A stretch of DNA of 64,000 nt from DATGUP01 sp035301265 (GTDB lineage Bacteria; Bacillota; Bacilli; Bacillales; Amphibacillaceae): positions 1 through 64,000 of the forward strand of contig DATGUP010000013.1 in the NCBI GenBank assembly GCA_035301265.1. The letters run 5' to 3'. Positions within the stretch are counted from its first letter, which is position 1, and each line of letters begins with the position of its first letter. The notes beneath the pieces were generated by a model. It did not search any database. It was not told where the DNA came from and saw nothing but the letters and a program-made list of their open reading frames with translations. Shown here in pieces: positions 8,060-17,700 of the stretch. A program made the translations under genes and the position numbers.

Positions 8060-9247
8060 ATGCGACAAAGTGTGATTGTATCTGGGGCGCGAACGCCTTT
8101 TGGAAAATTTGGGGGAGCGTTAAAACCGCTGACGGCGCCACAGCTTGGTGGAAAAGCGATTCGAGCGGCTTTAGATCGCGCAGGAGTAGATGAAAAGATG
8201 ATAGACGAAGTGATTATGGGCACCGTTTTACAAGGTGGGCAAGGGCAAATCCCATCGCGTCAAGCCGCGCGCGAAGCAGGGATTCCATGGGGTGTGAAAA
8301 CGGAGACGATCAACAAAGTGTGTGCCTCAGGCTTGCGCAGTGTGACGCTTGCCGATCAACTCATCCGTCTCGGGGACGAAGACGTGATCGTTGCCGGAGG
8401 TATGGAAAGCATGTCAAATGCGCCATACCTTTTGCCGGATGCACGCTGGGGCAACCGGATGGGCGATAAGCGCGTTGTGGATATGATGGTGCATGATGGC
8501 TTAACGTGTGCCTTTGGGCATGTGCATATGGGTCATTACGGCAACGCGACTGCTGAAGAATACGGTTTGACGCGCAAGGCACAGGACGATTGGTCATACC
8601 GAAGTCACAAGCGGGCGTTGCAGGCGATTCAGGACGGAAAGTTTGCTGAGGAAATTGTACCCGTAGAAGTCCCACAGCGCAAAGGCGATCCCATTGTTGT
8701 GGATACTGATGAAGGGCCGCGCAAGGATACGAGTCCAGAGAAATTGGCCAAATTGCCACCTGTATTTGACGCAGATGGCACGATTACGGCTGGAAATGCG
8801 CCAGGTGTGAACGACGGAGCGTGTGCATTTGTTGTCATGTCAGATAAGCAAGCAGCAGACATGGGTAAAACAGCGATGGCAACTATCCTCGGCCATGCGG
8901 AGATTGCGGTCGAGGCAAAAGACTTTCCGAAAACACCAGGGCTTGTGATCAATCAGCTTTTGGAGAAAACCGGTTATAAGAAAGACGACATCGATTTGTT
9001 TGAAATCAATGAAGCATTCGCAGCAGTATCGCTCGCCAGTCATGAAATCGCTGAGATTGATCCGGAAAAAGTCAATGTCAACGGTGGAGCAGTTGCCCTC
9101 GGCCATCCGATTGGGGCTAGTGGTGCCCGCATTATTTTGACATTGATTTATGAGCTGAAGCGTCGTGGCGGTGGACTTGGCATCGCAGCTATTTGTAGCG
9201 GTGGTGGCCAGGGGGATGCTATTTTGATTGAGGTACCGCAAGCATAA
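8060..9247 (+). CDS. mmgA: Acetyl-CoA C-acetyltransferase (thiolase)
   Basis: A cytoplasmic thiolase that cleaves acetoacetyl-CoA (or condenses two acetyl-CoA), the last step of a short-chain beta-oxidation round. The 395-residue protein is full length. It has the acylated Cys88 (KVCASG), His349 (GHPIGASGAR) and the C-terminal acid/base Cys379 (ICSGGGQGD). ATG 8060 has AAAGGAA about nine bases upstream. It begins a thiolase / 3-hydroxyacyl-CoA dehydrogenase / acyl-CoA dehydrogenase run, the order of B. subtilis mmgABC, hence the symbol. No enoyl-CoA hydratase gene is present in the window. Confidence 0.92.
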   Translation: MRQSVIVSGARTPFGKFGGALKPLTAPQLGGKAIRAALDRAGVDEKMIDEVIMGTVLQGGQGQIPSRQAAREAGIPWGVKTETINKVCASGLRSVTLADQLIRLGDEDVIVAGGMESMSNAPYLLPDARWGNRMGDKRVVDMMVHDGLTCAFGHVHMGHYGNATAEEYGLTRKAQDDWSYRSHKRALQAIQDGKFAEEIVPVEVPQRKGDPIVVDTDEGPRKDTSPEKLAKLPPVFDADGTITAGNAPGVNDGACAFVVMSDKQAADMGKTAMATILGHAEIAVEAKDFPKTPGLVINQLLEKTGYKKDDIDLFEINEAFAAVSLASHEIAEIDPEKVNVNGGAVALGHPIGASGARIILTLIYELKRRGGGLGIAAICSGGGQGDAILIEVPQA

Positions 9248-9444
9248 AGGGAGTTTTAATCGTTTTGCCAAAACAAAACGATCGCTGTTCTAACTTTCAG
9301 CTGAATTTGTGACTGAACGACTTAGACAGGGACTGCACATCGCACTATTTTTGGTCAGAACTGCATAGCTTTTATACCGACGCCGTCCAGAGATTTGCAG
9401 TTCGACCACACACCATTTTAATCGTTTCAGAGGAGGGACATACG

Positions 9445-10296
9445 ATGGAACTAGAGAAAGTCATGGTCGTTGGCGCTGGTCAGATGGGGACAGGCATTGC
9501 TCAAGTATTTGCACAGGCTGAATTTACCGTACTCATCAACGATATCAGTACAGGTGCGCTTGAAAAAGGGATGGCATCGATCGATAAGCGATTGGCCCGC
9601 GATGTGGAAAAAGGGCGGATCGATGCAAAGGATAAATCGGCCGCGCTAAACCGCCTATCGACGAGTACGCAGTTAAAAGATGCGGAAACGTGCGATCTCG
9701 TCATTGAAGCTGTCGTGGAGGATATCGATACTAAAACCGATGTGATGCAGACGCTCGATCAATATGCTCCTGAACACGCCATCTTAGCTTCAAATACATC
9801 ATCGTTACCGATAACGGAAATCGCAGCTGCTACCAGTCGCCCGGATCGCGTCATCGGCATGCATTTTATGAATCCGGTTCCAGTTATGCAACTGGTGGAA
9901 ATTATCCGCGGATTACAAACGAGCGACGATGCGTTTCGTGTCATTGAAACAACGGCAAAAGCATTAGGAAAAACGCCAGTGGAGGTCAATGATGCTCCGG
10001 GATTTGTTTCCAACCGCGTGATTATGCCGATGATCAATGAGGCGATTTTTACGGTGCAAGAAGGAATTGCGACCCCAGAAGATGTCGATACAGTCATGAA
10101 ACTAGGTATGAACCATCCTATGGGTCCGCTCCGACTCGCTGATTTTATCGGACTGGATACATGTCTGTACATTTTAGAAGTGCTTTATGAAGGTTTCGGC
10201 GATAGTAAATATCGCCCGTGCCCGTTGTTGAGAAAATATGTCAAAGCTGGTTGGCTTGGTAAAAAATCGGGTCGAGGTTTTTACCAATATGATTAA
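9445..10296 (+). CDS. mmgB: 3-hydroxybutyryl-CoA dehydrogenase
   Basis: An NAD-dependent dehydrogenase turning 3-hydroxybutyryl-CoA into acetoacetyl-CoA, the substrate of the thiolase just upstream. The 283 residues start with a Rossmann fold, GAGQMG at 10-15. The catalytic His lies in GMHFMNPVPVM, followed by the C-terminal dimerisation domain beginning at DAPGFVSNR. ATG 9445 follows a strong AGGAGG. A 197-base gap separates it from mmgA. It holds an inverted repeat, CGTTTTG/CAAAACG, without a T tract, and may contain a promoter I cannot pick out. The chain length preference is inferred from the family. Confidence 0.92.
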   Translation: MELEKVMVVGAGQMGTGIAQVFAQAEFTVLINDISTGALEKGMASIDKRLARDVEKGRIDAKDKSAALNRLSTSTQLKDAETCDLVIEAVVEDIDTKTDVMQTLDQYAPEHAILASNTSSLPITEIAAATSRPDRVIGMHFMNPVPVMQLVEIIRGLQTSDDAFRVIETTAKALGKTPVEVNDAPGFVSNRVIMPMINEAIFTVQEGIATPEDVDTVMKLGMNHPMGPLRLADFIGLDTCLYILEVLYEGFGDSKYRPCPLLRKYVKAGWLGKKSGRGFYQYD

Positions 10297-10389
10297 AGCA
10301 TTCGCTGTCAACTCTTGCTTCAGATCGGCTTATATGCATTCGGCATAAAGCTGTTTAATCATTACCGAGAAGAAAGGGGCCGAGCGGTA

Positions 10390-11526
10390 TTGAACATGCA
10401 TTTCACCGAAGAGCAAAACATGATGCGCCAAATGGTACGCGACTTTGCTCAGAACGAGGTTGCACCCGCGGTTGAAAGCATGGAGACAGAGGATCGCTTC
10501 CCGAAAGAGCTGCTGCAAAAAATGGGTGAACTCGGGCTGATGGGTATTCCTGTTTCTGATACATACGGTGGCAGCGGGATGGACTTTACATCGTATATCA
10601 TTGCCATCCATGAACTGTCCAAGGTTAGTGCAGCTTTAGGCGTCATGCTAAGCGTCCATACATCCGTCGGCACAAATCCTATCTATCACTTTGGCAGTGA
10701 CAAACAGAAAAAATATTACGTGCCAAAACTTGCTAGAGGCGAGTACATAGGGGCGTTTGCTTTGACCGAACCAAGCGCAGGTTCAGATGCGGGCAATATT
10801 AAGATGAAAGCAGTAAAAGACGGCGATTCTTATGTGTTAAACGGCTCAAAAGTGTTCATCACAAATGGTGGTATCGCCGATATATATATTACATTTGCTC
10901 GCGCTTATAACAAATCGGGATCAGAGGGCATTCATGCTTTTATCGTTGAAAAAGATACACCTGGTCTTATCATCGGCAAACCAGAAAAGAAAATGGGTTT
11001 GCATGGCTCGCAAACCGTATCACTCACATTTGATCAGTGCGTCGTTCCTAAAGAACAGCTGCTCGGTCAAGAAGGCGAAGGTTATAAAATTGCGATGGCG
11101 AATTTAGATGTCGGCCGGATCGGTATTGCCGCTCAAGCTCTTGGAATTGCTGAGGCAGCTTTGGAATATGCGACCGATTATGCTAAAGAACGGAAACAGT
11201 TTGGAAAGCCGATCGTCGCCAATCAAGGCGTATCGTTCAAACTGGCCGACATGGCGACAAACGTTGAGGCAGCCAAGCTGTTGGTTTATCAAGCAGCGTC
11301 GCTCGTTGATCGCAATAAGCGATGCAGTAAAGAAGCATCCATGGCGAAGCTGTTTGCTTCTCAAACGGCACGTGATACGGCGATTGAAGCGGTCCAGATT
11401 TTCGGCGGCTACGGCTATACCGAGGATTACCCGGTTGAACGGCTCTTCCGCGATGCCAAAGTGACCGAAATTTATGAAGGAACGAACGAGATTCAGCGTA
11501 TCGTTATCGGCAAACATCTATTATAA
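10390..11526 (+). CDS. mmgC: Acyl-CoA dehydrogenase, MmgC-like
   Basis: A FAD-dependent dehydrogenase introducing the 2,3 double bond into a short-chain or branched acyl-CoA; electrons go to ETF. The protein has the usual N-terminal helical, middle beta (FALTEPSAGSDAG) and C-terminal helical domains. IYEGTNEIQR near the end carries the catalytic Glu of short-chain enzymes. I prefer TTG 10390 because AAAGGGG lies nine bases before it; ATG 10396 two codons later is the alternative, at poor spacing. The frame is open back to 10315 without support. A second dehydrogenase gene follows directly. Confidence 0.88.
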   Translation: MNMHFTEEQNMMRQMVRDFAQNEVAPAVESMETEDRFPKELLQKMGELGLMGIPVSDTYGGSGMDFTSYIIAIHELSKVSAALGVMLSVHTSVGTNPIYHFGSDKQKKYYVPKLARGEYIGAFALTEPSAGSDAGNIKMKAVKDGDSYVLNGSKVFITNGGIADIYITFARAYNKSGSEGIHAFIVEKDTPGLIIGKPEKKMGLHGSQTVSLTFDQCVVPKEQLLGQEGEGYKIAMANLDVGRIGIAAQALGIAEAALEYATDYAKERKQFGKPIVANQGVSFKLADMATNVEAAKLLVYQAASLVDRNKRCSKEASMAKLFASQTARDTAIEAVQIFGGYGYTEDYPVERLFRDAKVTEIYEGTNEIQRIVIGKHLL

Positions 11527-11566
11527 ATTGATCGACTATTCATAACTATTGAAAGGAGATGCAAGC

Positions 11567-12706
11567 ATGCACTTTCAATTAACAGAAGAACAAGACATGT
11601 TGCGCAAAATGGTCCGCGATTTTGCTAAAAACGACGTCGAACCGACAGCGGCAGAACGCGATGAAGAAGAGCGATTTGATCGCGATCTATTCACGAAAAT
11701 GGCAGAACTCGGTTTAACCGGCATTCCTTGGCCTGAAGCATACGGTGGAATTGGCGCGGATTACGTGAGCTATGTGATCGCTGTTGAGGAATTGTCGCGA
11801 GTCTGCGCTTCAACCGGTGTGACACTTTCAGCTCATTTATCACTTGCGAGCTGGCCTATCTATCAATACGGAACCGAAGCGCAGAAAAAACATTTCCTGT
11901 ACCGTCTTTCGACCGGTGATGCGCTTGGTGCCTATGCTTTATCTGAACCCGGATCGGGAAGCGATGCGGCAGCGATGAAAACCGTCGCCCAAAAGGAGGG
12001 GGATGCTTACATTTTAAATGGTAATAAAGTGTGGATTACTAATGGCGGTGTGGCTGATATTTACATCGTGTTTGCCAAAACTGATCCCGACGCCAACCAT
12101 AAAGGGATCAGCGCCTTCATTGTAGAAAAAGGAACCCCCGGTTTTACATTCGGCAAAAAAGAAAAGAAGCTCGGCATCCGCTCGTCGCCAACAACTGAAC
12201 TCATTTTTGAAAACTGCCGCGTGCCACAGGAAAACTTGTTAGGTGAAGAAGGCGAAGGTTTTAAAATTGCCATGTCTACATTGGACGGTGGCAGAAACGG
12301 CATTGCTGCCCAAGCGCTTGGCATTGCACAAGGTGCGCTGGATGCTGCAATTCATTACGCGAAAGAGCGCGAGCAATTTGGAAAACCAATTGCTCACAAT
12401 CAAGGCATCTCCTTTAAGCTCGCTGACATGGCAACGGAAGTCGAAGCCGCGCGTTTATTAACCTACCAAGCGGCTTGGCTCGAATCCAATGGTGAGCCGT
12501 ATGGCAAGGCTTCGGCGATGTCAAAACTGTTCGCAAGCGATGTTGCAATGCGTGTTACTACCGAGGCTGTTCAAGTGTTCGGCGGTTACGGTTATACGAA
12601 AGATTATCCCGTCGAGCGGTATATGCGCGATGCTAAAATTACGCAAATCTATGAAGGAACAAACGAGATCCAACGCCTTGTTATCGGGCGCATGCTGACA
12701 AAATAG
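11567..12706 (+). CDS. acdA: Acyl-CoA dehydrogenase, AcdA-like
   Basis: The second of two tandem acyl-CoA dehydrogenases (379 residues). It is clearly paralogous to its upstream neighbour, with ALSEPGSGSDAA in the middle domain and IYEGTNEIQR at the C-terminus. ATG 11567 follows AAAGGAGATG, a strong ribosome site; the frame extends to TTG 11549 but that would put the ribosome site inside the gene. In B. subtilis acdA lies next to fadF and rpoE, which supports the name. The pair may split the substrate range between straight and branched chains, fitting the isobutyryl-CoA mutase in the same cluster; this is inference. Confidence 0.88.
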   Translation: MHFQLTEEQDMLRKMVRDFAKNDVEPTAAERDEEERFDRDLFTKMAELGLTGIPWPEAYGGIGADYVSYVIAVEELSRVCASTGVTLSAHLSLASWPIYQYGTEAQKKHFLYRLSTGDALGAYALSEPGSGSDAAAMKTVAQKEGDAYILNGNKVWITNGGVADIYIVFAKTDPDANHKGISAFIVEKGTPGFTFGKKEKKLGIRSSPTTELIFENCRVPQENLLGEEGEGFKIAMSTLDGGRNGIAAQALGIAQGALDAAIHYAKEREQFGKPIAHNQGISFKLADMATEVEAARLLTYQAAWLESNGEPYGKASAMSKLFASDVAMRVTTEAVQVFGGYGYTKDYPVERYMRDAKITQIYEGTNEIQRLVIGRMLTK

Positions 12707-12764
12707 GTGGCTTGATCATTCGCCCGACCAACTGAGGCATCTCGGATGCTAAAGGAGGATACCG

Positions 12765-13703
12765 ATGCACCCTCTCGCTGAACGGATTAAGCAAAAAGAT
12801 ATACGCGCGCTCGCCCAAGCGATTACTTTAGTGGAAAATGACGATCCGGATAAACTGGCGCTGATGAGCGATGTCTTTTCGTTCAAGAAGCAATCCCGTC
12901 TTGTCGGCATAACTGGCTCACCGGGTGCTGGTAAAAGCTCGCTCGTCAATCAGCTCATTACTCATATCCGGTCTAAAGGTCAAACCGTTGCCGTCATCGC
13001 TGTTGACCCGACAAGTCCGTTCAGCGGTGGGGCACTGCTTGGAGATCGCGTTCGTATGGATGAACATTTTACTGACGAAGGTGTTTTTATCCGCAGTATG
13101 GCAACGCGCGGCAGTCTCGGCGGCCTTGCACGAGCTACGAAAGATGCGCTCCGGCTCTGTGAAGCGTGCGGGTTTGATGTCGTGATTGTAGAAACCGTCG
13201 GCGTTGGCCAGTCTGAACTTGACATTATGAAAGTCGTCGATACAACCGTCGTTGTCATGACGCCAAATAGCGGAGATGTTTTGCAAATCTTTAAAGCGGG
13301 CATCATGGAAATTGCTGATTTATTCGTTATCAATAAAGCTGATCTTCCCGGATTTGGTAAACTAAAGGCGCTTCTGAAAGAACTCGTCATGATCAGTGCA
13401 ACAGATGGTTACCAGACGGCCATTGTTAAAACAATCGCCACGGAAAATAAAGGGATTGACAAACTGTGGCAGGCGATAGAAGATCACCGTACTTACTTAT
13501 ACTCCACCGCAGCCGGTCAAAGTCAACGTCAACAAAGAAAGCTACAAGAAGTGATGGAACTGATCCGAGAAGAAATTTGGTTTGACGTTAGAGCATTTAT
13601 CAATTCGCGCGATGATGTAATCATTGAAGCAACGAGCGATCCGTATCAGTTAGCCAAAGATTGGTTAGAAAAATGGCGAAGGGAAGGAGGCCCGCACAGA
13701 TGA
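12765..13703 (+). CDS. meaB: MeaB/ArgK-family GTPase, B12 mutase chaperone
   Basis: A G3E-family GTPase that guards and loads adenosylcobalamin-dependent acyl-CoA mutases. The 312 residues have a P-loop GSPGAGKS (51-58), switch motif ETVGVGQSE and the base-specificity motif NKAD near residue 190. ATG 12765 has AAAGGAGG upstream. Its TGA overlaps the start of the TetR gene, so the two are coupled. The nearby IcmF already contains a fused G-protein chaperone domain. This separate MeaB may therefore serve another mutase, such as methylmalonyl-CoA mutase, encoded outside the window. Old annotations as an arginine transport kinase should be ignored. Confidence 0.88.
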   Translation: MHPLAERIKQKDIRALAQAITLVENDDPDKLALMSDVFSFKKQSRLVGITGSPGAGKSSLVNQLITHIRSKGQTVAVIAVDPTSPFSGGALLGDRVRMDEHFTDEGVFIRSMATRGSLGGLARATKDALRLCEACGFDVVIVETVGVGQSELDIMKVVDTTVVVMTPNSGDVLQIFKAGIMEIADLFVINKADLPGFGKLKALLKELVMISATDGYQTAIVKTIATENKGIDKLWQAIEDHRTYLYSTAAGQSQRQQRKLQEVMELIREEIWFDVRAFINSRDDVIIEATSDPYQLAKDWLEKWRREGGPHR

Positions 13704-14320
13704 ATCAGGAGCAAATCGTATCGTCGGTTAAAGATATGGAACTCGTGCAAAAACGCCGCCAGCAAATGATTAAAGCAGCGATTCAGCTGTTTAAAGAAAA
13801 AGGTTTTCACCGGACAACGACGCGAGAAATAGCAAAGGAGGCGGGTTTTAGCATCGGTACCCTTTATGAATATATCCGCACTAAGGAAGACGTTCTGTTT
13901 TTAGTGTGTGAATCGATTTATGAACAGGTGTATAAACGGTTGGAAGCGACGATTGATTTGGAAAATCCATCCGTTGGCCATCTGCTTGACGTTGTTGAAG
14001 CGTATTTTCGACATATGGATGATATGCAAGAAGAAGTCGTCATTATGTACCAAGAAGTCAAATCGCTTAAAAATGATACAAAAGAACAAATCTTGCAAAA
14101 AGAACATGAGATGGTCGGCATGTTAGAGCGGGTGATTGTCGCTTGTCTTTCCGATACGATACCCCGTGTGGATGCGCAACTGATGGCAAATAACATTTTT
14201 GTGCAAGGTCAGATGTGGGGATTTCGGCGTTGGATGTTACAAAAACAGTTTTCATTAGATGATTATATTCATAGGCAAATTCAGTTTATCAAAAATGGGC
14301 TTGGTATAAAGAAAGATTAA
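13700..14320 (+). CDS. TetR-family regulator, likely FadR-like
   Basis: A 206-residue TetR-type repressor. The N-terminal helix-turn-helix covers about residues 39-58 (TTTREIAKEAGFSIGTLYEY), and the rest is the helical ligand-binding and dimer domain. ATG 13700 overlaps the meaB stop and has AAGGAGG upstream; the frame is open back to 13661 without a ribosome site. Sitting inside the acyl-CoA cluster, it most likely senses an acyl-CoA and controls this cluster through the palindrome at 5633-5646. B. subtilis FadR works this way, but whether this is its ortholog cannot be settled by eye. Confidence 0.85.
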   Translation: MNQEQIVSSVKDMELVQKRRQQMIKAAIQLFKEKGFHRTTTREIAKEAGFSIGTLYEYIRTKEDVLFLVCESIYEQVYKRLEATIDLENPSVGHLLDVVEAYFRHMDDMQEEVVIMYQEVKSLKNDTKEQILQKEHEMVGMLERVIVACLSDTIPRVDAQLMANNIFVQGQMWGFRRWMLQKQFSLDDYIHRQIQFIKNGLGIKKD

Positions 14321-14345
14321 TAATCATACAATGGGGGGTCTATCA

Positions 14346-17300
14346 ATGAAACAAGTAGAAATTTATCGTCCGACACATCCGGTTCGGTTTGTCAGTGCAT
14401 CGAGTTTGTTTGATGGTCATGACGCATCGATCAACATTATGCGGCGCATTCTTCAATCCAGCGGAGCGGAAGTGATTCATCTCGGCCACAACCGCTCCGT
14501 TGAAGAAGTTGTTTACGCCGCCATTCAGGAAGATGCCCAAGGGATCGCTGTTTCTTCCTATCAAGGCGGCCATATTGAATATTTTAAATATATGATTGAC
14601 CTTTTGCAAGAACTGGGTGCTGGTCATATCAAAGTCTTTGGTGGTGGCGGCGGGGTTATTATCCCGAGGGAAATAAAGGAACTGCACGATTACGGTGTCT
14701 CCCGTATATTTTCACCAGAGGACGGTCGCAACATGGGCTTGCAAGGTATGATCAATCTCATGCTTGAAGAATGCGACTATATGCCACCTAAACATTTAGA
14801 ACAAAATAAGCAAAAGTTAGCAACAGGTGATCGTCAGGCGATTGCGCGTCTGATTACCTATGTGGAAAACAGCGATGACTCAGAAGAGAAAGCAGATTTA
14901 TTGCGATCATTACAGGCAGAGTCCAACCACGCACCGGTACTTGGTATTACCGGTACGGGCGGCTCTGGAAAAAGCTCGCTTACCGATGAATTAGTACGGC
15001 GTTTCATCAACGAGATTCCCGATAAAAAAATCGCCATCCTTTCGATTGATCCGACAAAAAGAAAAACAGGCGGCGCACTTCTTGGCGACCGGATTCGCAT
15101 GAACGCTATTTTTACCGACCGCGTTTACATGCGTTCACTCGCCACAAGGGATTCCCGCGATGAGTTATCTAAGGCCATCCGCGATGTGCTTGACATTGTG
15201 CGAGCAGCTGGATTTGATTTTATTATCGTGGAAACGAGCGGCATCGGCCAGGGGGATGCAGCGGTTACCGACGTGACCGATTTATCGATGTATGTGATGA
15301 CGGCTGAATACGGGGCACCGACGCAGCTTGAGAAGATCGACATGATCGATTTTGCCGATTTTATCGTCATCAATAAATTTGAGCAAAAAGGGTCTGAAGA
15401 TGCGTTAAACCAAGTACGTAAACAGTATGAACGCAGCCGCATGTTATTCGGGCAAGATAAAGAAACATTCCCTGTTTTTGGGACCATCGCTAGCCAGTTT
15501 AATGATGCAGGGACGAATGCGCTCTTTGCTGCAATCATCGACACATTGAATGAGCGGTACGGGTGGGATGAGCAGGTCGATTTTAACCGACATGCCATAT
15601 CTCAAAAACAAAACTTGATCATCCCAAACGAACGCCGTCATTATTTACGCGAAATCGCTCAACATGTACGCAATTACCATAAACAGACCGAGAAGCAGAG
15701 TGAAATCGCGCGTAAACTTTACCAATTAAAAGGGGCAAAAGCCGTTACTAAGGATGAAGCAGTCGCTGACGCACTGGAACAGATGATCGACGCATACGAA
15801 CAAAAACTCGATCCACAAGCGAAAAAATTACTTCATTCCTGGGATGACATGCAGGAAAAATATGCTCAAGATAAAATGGTGTATAAAGTGCGCGATAAAG
15901 ACATCGAAGTGGATGTCAAAACCGAAACGCTTGCTGGATTGAAAGTGCCTAAAGTGGCGTTTCCAACGTATATGGACTGGGGCGAGCGACTCCGCTGGCT
16001 TATGAAAGAGAATGTGCCAGGCGCTTTTCCATTTACCGCTGGTGTCTATCCGTTTAAACGCGAAGGCGAAGAGCCGACACGTCAGTTTGCCGGCGAAGGC
16101 ACACCGGAGCGGACGAATCGCCGTTTTCACTACTTATCAAAAGACTCTGAAGCTAAACGCCTCTCTACAGCATTTGATTCGGTCACATTGTATGGCGAAG
16201 ACCCGGATTATCGGCCGGATATTTATGGGAAAATTGGCGAAAGCGGCGTGAATGTATGCACCCTTGATGATATGAAAAAGTTGTATGACGGATTTGATTT
16301 GACGAGTCCGAAAACATCGGTATCGATGACGATCAACGGTCCGGCGCCGATTATATTAGCGATGTTTTTAAATACAGCCATTGATCAACAAGTGGACCGT
16401 TTCAAAGAAGAACACGGGCGCGAGCCAAGCGATGATGAATATGCCAAGATTAAAGCGGAAACGCTCTCGGTTGTGCGCGGAACGGTGCAGGCGGATATTT
16501 TGAAAGAAGACCAGGGGCAAAACACGTGCATATTCTCAACTGAATTTGCCTTACGCATGATGGGGGATATCCAAGAGTATTTCATTGCCAATGACGTACG
16601 CAATTATTATTCGGTATCCATTTCCGGTTACCATATCGCCGAAGCTGGCGCCAATCCGATAACGCAGCTTGCCTTTACGCTCGCCAATGGGTTTACGTAT
16701 GTGGAATATTACTTAAGCCGAGGGATGGATATTAACGAATTTGCTCCTAATTTATCATTCTTTTTCTCCAATGGTCTCGATCCGGAGTATACGGTGATCG
16801 GTCGGGTGGCTCGGCGCATTTGGGCGATTGTCATGCGCGATAAATACGGAGCAAACGAACGGAGCCAAAAATTGAAATACCATATCCAGACGTCCGGTCG
16901 TTCACTGCACGCACAGGAAATTGACTTTAACGATATTCGCACGACGTTGCAGGCGCTGCTGGCGATTCAGGACAACTGCAATTCCTTGCATACAAACGCC
17001 TACGACGAAGCGATTACGACCCCGACAGAAGAGTCGGTCCGCCGGGCAATGGCGATTCAAATGATCATCAACAAGGAATTCGGCTTGATGAAAAATGAAA
17101 ATGCTCTGCAAGGCTCGTTTATCGTAGAGGAATTAACCGATCTTGTCGAAGAAGCCGTCTTGCAGGAATTTGAGCGGATGAATGACCGCGGCGGTGTGCT
17201 CGGCGCCATGGAGCGTCAGTATCAGCGCAACAAGATACAAGAAGAGTCGCTCTACTACGAAGGCAAAAAGCATTCGGGCGAGCTGCCGATTATCGGTGTC

Positions 17301-17582
17301 AATACGTATTTGAATCCGAACCCGCCGTCTGAGGAAGAAATTGATTCGATGGAGCTGGCCCGCGCAACTCGAGAAGAAAAAGAACATCAAATTAAAGAGC
17401 TACGCAAATTCCAAGAAAGAAACAAGGCGCACGCTGACGAGGCATTGAAACGGCTCAAAGAAGTCGCTACATCAGGCGGCAACATTTTCGCGGAACTGAT
17501 GGAAACCGTCAAAGTCGCAAGCCTCGGACAAATTACGAATGCGCTGTATGAAGTCGGCGGCCAGTACCGGAGAAATATGTAA
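14346..17582 (+). CDS. icmF: Fused isobutyryl-CoA mutase IcmF
   Basis: An adenosylcobalamin enzyme interconverting isobutyryl-CoA and n-butyryl-CoA, fused to its own G-protein chaperone. The 1078 residues run in the IcmF order. First is an N-terminal B12-binding domain (about 12-140) with the DGHDASIN loop carrying the cobalt-ligating His, and FGGGGG. Next is a MeaI-type GTPase with P-loop GTGGSGKS (203-210), then a linker, then the mutase large domain from about residue 560. ATG 14346 follows GGGGGG; the frame also opens at 14331 but that is the ribosome site itself. It links valine and branched-chain acyl breakdown to the butyryl-CoA oxidation genes upstream. Confidence 0.95.
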   Translation: MKQVEIYRPTHPVRFVSASSLFDGHDASINIMRRILQSSGAEVIHLGHNRSVEEVVYAAIQEDAQGIAVSSYQGGHIEYFKYMIDLLQELGAGHIKVFGGGGGVIIPREIKELHDYGVSRIFSPEDGRNMGLQGMINLMLEECDYMPPKHLEQNKQKLATGDRQAIARLITYVENSDDSEEKADLLRSLQAESNHAPVLGITGTGGSGKSSLTDELVRRFINEIPDKKIAILSIDPTKRKTGGALLGDRIRMNAIFTDRVYMRSLATRDSRDELSKAIRDVLDIVRAAGFDFIIVETSGIGQGDAAVTDVTDLSMYVMTAEYGAPTQLEKIDMIDFADFIVINKFEQKGSEDALNQVRKQYERSRMLFGQDKETFPVFGTIASQFNDAGTNALFAAIIDTLNERYGWDEQVDFNRHAISQKQNLIIPNERRHYLREIAQHVRNYHKQTEKQSEIARKLYQLKGAKAVTKDEAVADALEQMIDAYEQKLDPQAKKLLHSWDDMQEKYAQDKMVYKVRDKDIEVDVKTETLAGLKVPKVAFPTYMDWGERLRWLMKENVPGAFPFTAGVYPFKREGEEPTRQFAGEGTPERTNRRFHYLSKDSEAKRLSTAFDSVTLYGEDPDYRPDIYGKIGESGVNVCTLDDMKKLYDGFDLTSPKTSVSMTINGPAPIILAMFLNTAIDQQVDRFKEEHGREPSDDEYAKIKAETLSVVRGTVQADILKEDQGQNTCIFSTEFALRMMGDIQEYFIANDVRNYYSVSISGYHIAEAGANPITQLAFTLANGFTYVEYYLSRGMDINEFAPNLSFFFSNGLDPEYTVIGRVARRIWAIVMRDKYGANERSQKLKYHIQTSGRSLHAQEIDFNDIRTTLQALLAIQDNCNSLHTNAYDEAITTPTEESVRRAMAIQMIINKEFGLMKNENALQGSFIVEELTDLVEEAVLQEFERMNDRGGVLGAMERQYQRNKIQEESLYYEGKKHSGELPIIGVNTYLNPNPPSEEEIDSMELARATREEKEHQIKELRKFQERNKAHADEALKRLKEVATSGGNIFAELMETVKVASLGQITNALYEVGGQYRRNM

Positions 17583-17650
17583 GATGAAAGAAAAGATTTC
17601 AGGCGAGGTTGTGTTTGCGGGATGTGTGTTTATAAATTCATCTCATGCAA

Positions 17651-17685
17651 AAGGAAGTTTCGCTATTTCATACCGAAACTTCCTT
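17651..17685. terminator. Bidirectional terminator between icmF and the GNAT gene
   Basis: A perfect 12-base stem, AAGGAAGTTTCG (17651-17662) with CGAAACTTCCTT (17674-17685), around an 11-base loop. It lies between two convergent genes. The T tract is better for the minus strand (AAAA before the stem) than for the plus strand. Confidence 0.6.
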
Positions 17686-17700
17686 CTCGATTAAATCACA

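Noticed and set aside
9270..9289. CGTTTTG/CAAAACG inverted repeat after mmgA as a terminator
   Set aside because: The stem is AT-rich, seven pairs, and no T tract follows.
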